Source of the DNA: Acorus gramineus
Taxonomy: Eukaryota; Streptophyta; Magnoliopsida; Acorales; Acoraceae
Reading direction: 5' to 3'
Assembly (NCBI GenBank): GCA_030737835.1
Contig: CM060847.1
Location: 7,712,584-7,776,583 of the forward strand
Length of the DNA stretch: 64,000 nt
Positions 59,714 to 64,000 of the stretch are shown here, one piece after another. The notes under the pieces are model-generated. The model ran no database searches and was not told the origin of the DNA. It saw only the letters and a list, made by a program, of their open reading frames with translations. Both the position numbers and the translations under genes were made by a program. Numbering within the stretch: the first letter of the stretch is position 1; the number at the start of each line of letters is the position of its first letter.

Positions 59714-60605
59714 GGGATTTTTGCATATATATACCCCTGTTAAATTTTAATTTTGTCAAAATACCCCTGCAAAAACTCACAGTGAAAAAATACCCCTCGA
59801 AAACTTTAAGTGAGTGCTATCGTGCCCCTGTGGTCAAATTCTGTCTGGTATGATTAATGTTTTTCGTTTTCATTCCGTTATAGGCGTTAAAATGACCCTT
59901 GTACCCTTAGGATACCCGAAGTGAGTTTTTTTTTTTTTGCATATATACCCATCTTAAAATCCATATTTGCATAATTACCCCTTTTATTTTCAACATTACA
60001 TAAATACCCCTGAAATTTTAATGCATCGTGCAAATTTGCCCCTGAGGTTAGTGTTCATGAGGATTGATTAAAAAAAATCTCCATTAGTCACCGTTAATCA
60101 CATGTAAATAGTTCAAAATACCCTCCCCACGCTCTGTTTGGATGGTCAAACCCTATTTCTTTCTTCCTCCAATCTTATCTCTTTTTTCCTCCTTCAACCT
60201 TATCTCTTTCTTCTTCACGCAGGGTTGAGTAGGGTGTGTAATTTAAATGAGGGGTAAATTGATCATTTTATAAGGTAGGGTTAAGAATCTAACTATAGTT
60301 CGGTCTGCGTTCCTAACAATGACTGACGGAGAAAAAATTTGCACAATTTATTTTTTTAATGGTGGAAACAATAGGGGTAATTCCAAAAATATAGGTGTTA
60401 AGAGGGGTATTTATGCAAAAAGCTTTTTTTTCAAAATTAGTAAGGGCATTTAAGTCAATATACATGTGGAATTAGACTTTTTAACCATAGTTAATCCAAA
60501 GTTCTTCACGGCGTGTGGTATAGGGGTACGGTTGCACTCACTTAATGTTTTGGAGAGGTATTTTTGCACTATGGGTTTTTGCAGGGGTATATATGCAAAA
60601 ATCCC
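59714..60605. mobile_element. Foldback element E, Mutator-like, with nested related unit
   Basis: An 892-bp element starting GGGATTTTTGCATATATA and ending with its complement. The flanks TCCTTTTAA (59705-59713) and TTCTTTTAA (60606-60614) match at 8 of 9. In the left arm CCCCT motifs lie at 59734, 59764, 59793 and 59825. A second, internal arm repeats the pattern at 59948, 59978, 60007 and 60039 with the same 30/29/32 spacing. Its mirror near 60360-60425 suggests a related element nested inside. Non-coding. Confidence 0.82.
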
Positions 60606-60687
60606 TTCTTTTAATTTCACATCGGTTGTTTGAAAAATATTTTGAGGATTTATAACGTGAGCTCATTGTATTCTAGTGAAACCTTTT

Positions 60688-61362
60688 TGTTGAACTCCCT
60701 ATGGTAGACCTTTGATGCGAGCACCACGCACGCGTATTGGGTGTTTTAGAGACGCACTTGGCACTTTGCACGTGCGCATCATCGCTAAGAGCTGAAGCAT
60801 TTTCTTTTTGGCTAATCGGATGTGGAGATCGTTTTGATCAGATGCTATTTGGACTGCCTGATGGAGGAACATTCAGATGCAATATGCACCGTTAGATTGA
60901 TTAGTTAGTGGTTACATTGATCAAAGAGTGCATCATATAGTGGACGATCTGGATCGAACGATCAGGTGGAAACGGTGGATCATCGATCGGACGGTTACTG
61001 TAACTCTCCATTCATGAAAGGTGTGTCTTTTGCACCAAGAAGCACTATTTTGCCTATAAATGGAGACCCTTAGATCCAAAATGAATATAACAACAACCAC
61101 TCATCCTCTCATCTCTGTATTACAAGTTAGCATTATCAACCCTATAAACAGAGAGTTCTAAGAGGTTGAAACAAATAGTACACACTTTGGTTTCAACACC
61201 AATGGAGGCTTTACTGTATCATGAAGGCTGTACTTCATAAATCCCTAGTGTGCTTGCAGTTCTTACCGGAGCGGGAGAAGTATGTCTAAAAGCATTCAAC
61301 TCCATTGATCCTTAAAGCACTAGCATTGGTTATGTCATCTTCCATTGTCCCGATTTCCAACA
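60688..61362 (+). mobile_element. Probable solo LTR
   Basis: The segment begins TGTTGAACTC and ends TTTCCAACA, a TGTTG...CAACA pair typical of LTR ends. A TATAAA box lies at 61055-61060, followed by a short leader-like stretch (GGAGACCC, then CCTCTCATCTCTGTATTAC). No primer-binding site, internal genes or partner LTR follow. No matching 5-bp target duplication was found, so the boundaries are uncertain. Confidence 0.4.
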
Positions 61363-61798
61363 TGCATTGCATCATATGCACGAATTAAATTTTATAGAAC
61401 CACCTCTCGGTAGGTTAACAGAGGTACCCGTGGGTTCAAGTCTTATTAGCCCTGTTGATGGGATAAGATTTGACCAAAAAATAAAAAATAAAAATTTACC
61501 AAGAAAAAAAAAACTCCAATGTACTGTCAACCAAATCCTCTAGTGATGTACAAGTTTTCAATAGTGTTTTAAAACCCTTGCTGATCGGTTGAACCGATTA
61601 AACTTTCACCCATTTTGAATTCCGTTCGGTTTATCCTCCCAATAGTATAAAAAAAATCAGTAAAACACAATCAACTCATCAGTTGAATCGATAGTTTTTA
61701 TGAATCGGTTGCGGGTTAATTAAACCAACATTCTTTATTCATATAAATTATGATTAATACTTGTTAAAATATGAAATGTAATAAAACATTTATATTTT

Positions 61799-62011
61799 GG
61801 TTTTTTTATTTTTAGGTCCTTGTAAACTATATGAATTAGTAATCGATCTCTCACTTCTTCATATTTTGGTTTAAGTTCCTGGATTTAAATGGTATGTTTC
61901 TTATTAGTCCTTGGGAGGGACCTATCCTTAAATTATTTAGTTTTCTTTTTAGTTCCTAAGAGAAAGAAATCGATCACTAAATTATAAACACTTAAACATA
62001 AAAAAAAAAAA
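61799..62011. mobile_element. Foldback element F, Mutator-like MITE with perfect 9-bp target duplication
   Basis: A 213-bp copy of the B/D family (GGTTTTTTTATTTTTAGGTCC, TAAACTATATGAATTAGT, ATCGATCACTAAATT). TTATATTTT flanks both sides (61790-61798 and 62012-62020). The right end has decayed into an A-run. Non-coding. Confidence 0.8.
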
Positions 62012-62020
62012 TTATATTTT

Positions 62021-64000
62021 ATATACTAAAATCATATTACGATATTAAATAAAATATTTATACAAAAAAATTTCTATGAATCATGATAACAATTAAAAAA
62101 AAAAAAAATCCAACATCTTACTTTCACCGCCCCCATAAAACACGCTTTCACAATCAGAATCCAATCTTTTTTTCCCTCATCATCACATAATCATCATCTA
62201 TAATTCAACCAACCACATCACGACGCGTGTAATCCACTCGTGCGAGGGCCCACCTCTGTCTTCCTGCATCTGGGTCCCACTAGAATTAAATACAGCACGT
62301 GGCGTGTTCATAGCCGTACGTTTAGCCAGTACATCAGGACCGTCGATCAAGGCTGGTTTTTGGATTCCGATGCAGAGACCACCCCAAAAGACAGTGTGGG
62401 TCAGACTATTTAAAATCACCTTGTCGCAGCACTGCTCGTTTTTCAGCCTTTTCGATCAGTCCACGTCAACGTTTTTTTTTTTATCTTCTTAATAATTTAG
62501 GTTTATTTTTTTATTTAATTACCATAAATATTTAATAAAACACATATTGTGTTTCATTTATGAAATAAATATGTAATGCGTATTTATATAATAAAGTGAA
62601 TGTTTTTAGAAAATAAAGTACCATGTTCGCCATATTTTTTTTTTTTATATAATTGAGTGCGTACTCACAAAGTCTAGTAGACCCTATATTAAAAATTTCA
62701 AATAAGAATTCCATTATAAAATATTTGATTGAGATTTTTATCATATATTATTTGATTACATAATCATTGATTTATTTACATGAATAAAATTTGATAGTTA
62801 TAAATAAATAAACTATCACAAAAAATGTAATGGCTGATTCATTTTTTGTACACCACAATTTATATGACAGAAGTAAATATATTTCACATAATACAGTTAT
62901 ATTAGATGATTGATTATCTCAAATGAAATGAACTTGGACATCAGATATTCTTTGAAAAATAAATTGGTTTTAAAACCAAATTTACGAAGTTGTCTCTTCA
63001 TCGATCCTAAAAAGAACAAACTTTTAATTTCTATATAAAAAAAAATGTCAGATGTTTTAATGAAGCTGGAGGAGAACACAACTTCCAACATTTTCCACGT
63101 AGACATTAAAAACCTGGGAAGTAAACAACAGAAAGATTGGAAAGTAAACAAAAAGAATTGATAGAGAAATTTTGAATTCAATAATAGAAATATATTTGTT
63201 TGTATTATTGAAAATCTGATGTTTATGTTTGGTGTAAATATGGGTAGGAGGAGCAGAGAGTCCCCTCGAAAATCGTGCTGACATCGTGAGTCGAACCTAC
63301 GCATCCCTCGCTGACAAACCGACATTCAAACACGTCGGGCCCTCCCATCTGGCCGTCCATGTTTTATGATCGGACGGTCTTTGGGCCACTTGCGTCCAAT
63401 ATCGCCGACTTTTTCACAGGCGTATTTGACGGAGGGAACAATGGGGGTGGACCATATGTGGCAATACGTATAATAAAAGAACAACTACTTTATATTAAAA
63501 TTAAAATTTCATTTTTTTTAAATGATTATATATTTGTTTCTCATTTATTTAGCCCTGTTATTATCTGGTGGTAGCCCTATAAACTATTTTAGAAATAATA
63601 TATTTTATTAATTATTATAGATACATAATGAATAAAAAAATGTTTACTTTATTATATTTTTAAATAGTTTCATTAAAAAATTAAAAGTGAATAAGATACG
63701 AATAAAAATTATTATAAAGATTTACAATAATGATTCCTGGACCTCAACTTTTTAGGTCCCATCACAGGCCCCATGATGTGACAATAGGACATTACCTATT
63801 ATACCCTCTAATTGATAACCACCTCTAAACAAGGAAAACGGTTTGATTTATTCTTAGGATTGTGGAGATTTCATTAATTACTATTTCCTTGCATTGTGTA
63901 AAATCATTAATCCATATAATTTACGATGAACATATTCGTAGCAGTCCCGAAATTTTAATATGAAGAAGTTTGAAAAACTGATTTGTTCTTTATCGAGTTG
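62021..64000. other. Right-edge intergenic region
   Basis: No gene was recognised. 62200-62450 is GC-richer and holds an ABRE/G-box-like CACGTGGC at about 62297 and ACGCGTGT at 62223. 63240-63440 is another GC-richer patch. Either could be promoter DNA of a gene off the edge. 63720-63840 shares motifs with about 7735-7935. Confidence 0.4.

Noticed and set aside
60688-61362. Full LTR retrotransposon
   Set aside because: No primer-binding site, gag-pol frame or second LTR follows. At most this is a solo LTR.
1-64000. CRISPR arrays, bacterial operons, tRNA or rRNA genes
   Set aside because: Intron-bearing plant genes dominate. I saw no regularly spaced short direct repeats with unique spacers, and no cloverleaf or rRNA sequence.

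Overview
This is a plant nuclear window. It carries intron-containing genes with GT-AG (and two GC-AG) splice sites, plant-specific gene families, AT-rich intergenic DNA packed with small foldback elements, and remnants of LINEs and LTR elements. First exons of several genes (MORN, p24, both WAT1 genes, and the single-exon gene at 41.5 kb) are much richer in G+C than their later exons. That gradient is typical of monocots. The AT-rich intergenic DNA and kb-scale introns point to a non-grass monocot, but this is inference only.

Layout. 1-11.6 kb is mostly intergenic: a broken aminotransferase fragment (3.05-3.32 kb), an old segmental duplication interrupted by a probable solo LTR, and two tandem duplications. 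11.6-13.3 kb holds a MORN-repeat membrane protein gene (+). 13.3-22.7 kb is a repeat-rich block with MITEs, a nested foldback cluster and two LINE tails. 22.8-28.4 kb is a p24-delta cargo receptor gene (+), with a LINE relic in its first intron. 29.8-38.2 kb holds two tandem WAT1/UMAMIT transporter genes (-). 41.5 kb is an intronless gene of unknown function (+). 44.1-46.9 kb is a gamma-glutamylcyclotransferase of the ChaC/GGCT2 type (+). 47.6-51.1 kb is an NF-YC11/DRAP1-type histone-fold gene (-). 52.9-57.0 kb is a six-exon gene of unknown function (+). 57-64 kb is gene-poor, with a LINE tail, foldback elements and a probable solo LTR.

The genes do not form one pathway; each acts in its own housekeeping or transport role. 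From memory, the order MORN - p24-delta - WAT1 resembles Arabidopsis At1g21920 - At1g21900 - At1g21890. WAT1 - GGCT resembles At1g44800 - At1g44790, and MORN beside the aminotransferase relic resembles At1g77660 - At1g77670. If correct, this window is an ancestral gene block that was fractionated among duplicated segments in Arabidopsis.

The most notable non-genic signal is a set of at least seven foldback (Mutator-like) elements. They have GGG...CCC ends and 9-bp target duplications, four of them perfect. In most of them a CCCT-like motif recurs about every 30 bp inside the terminal arms. I saw no CRISPR array, tRNA, rRNA or defence-type system. Exon boundaries were inferred by eye from reading frame, splice consensus and family similarity, and no search was run.
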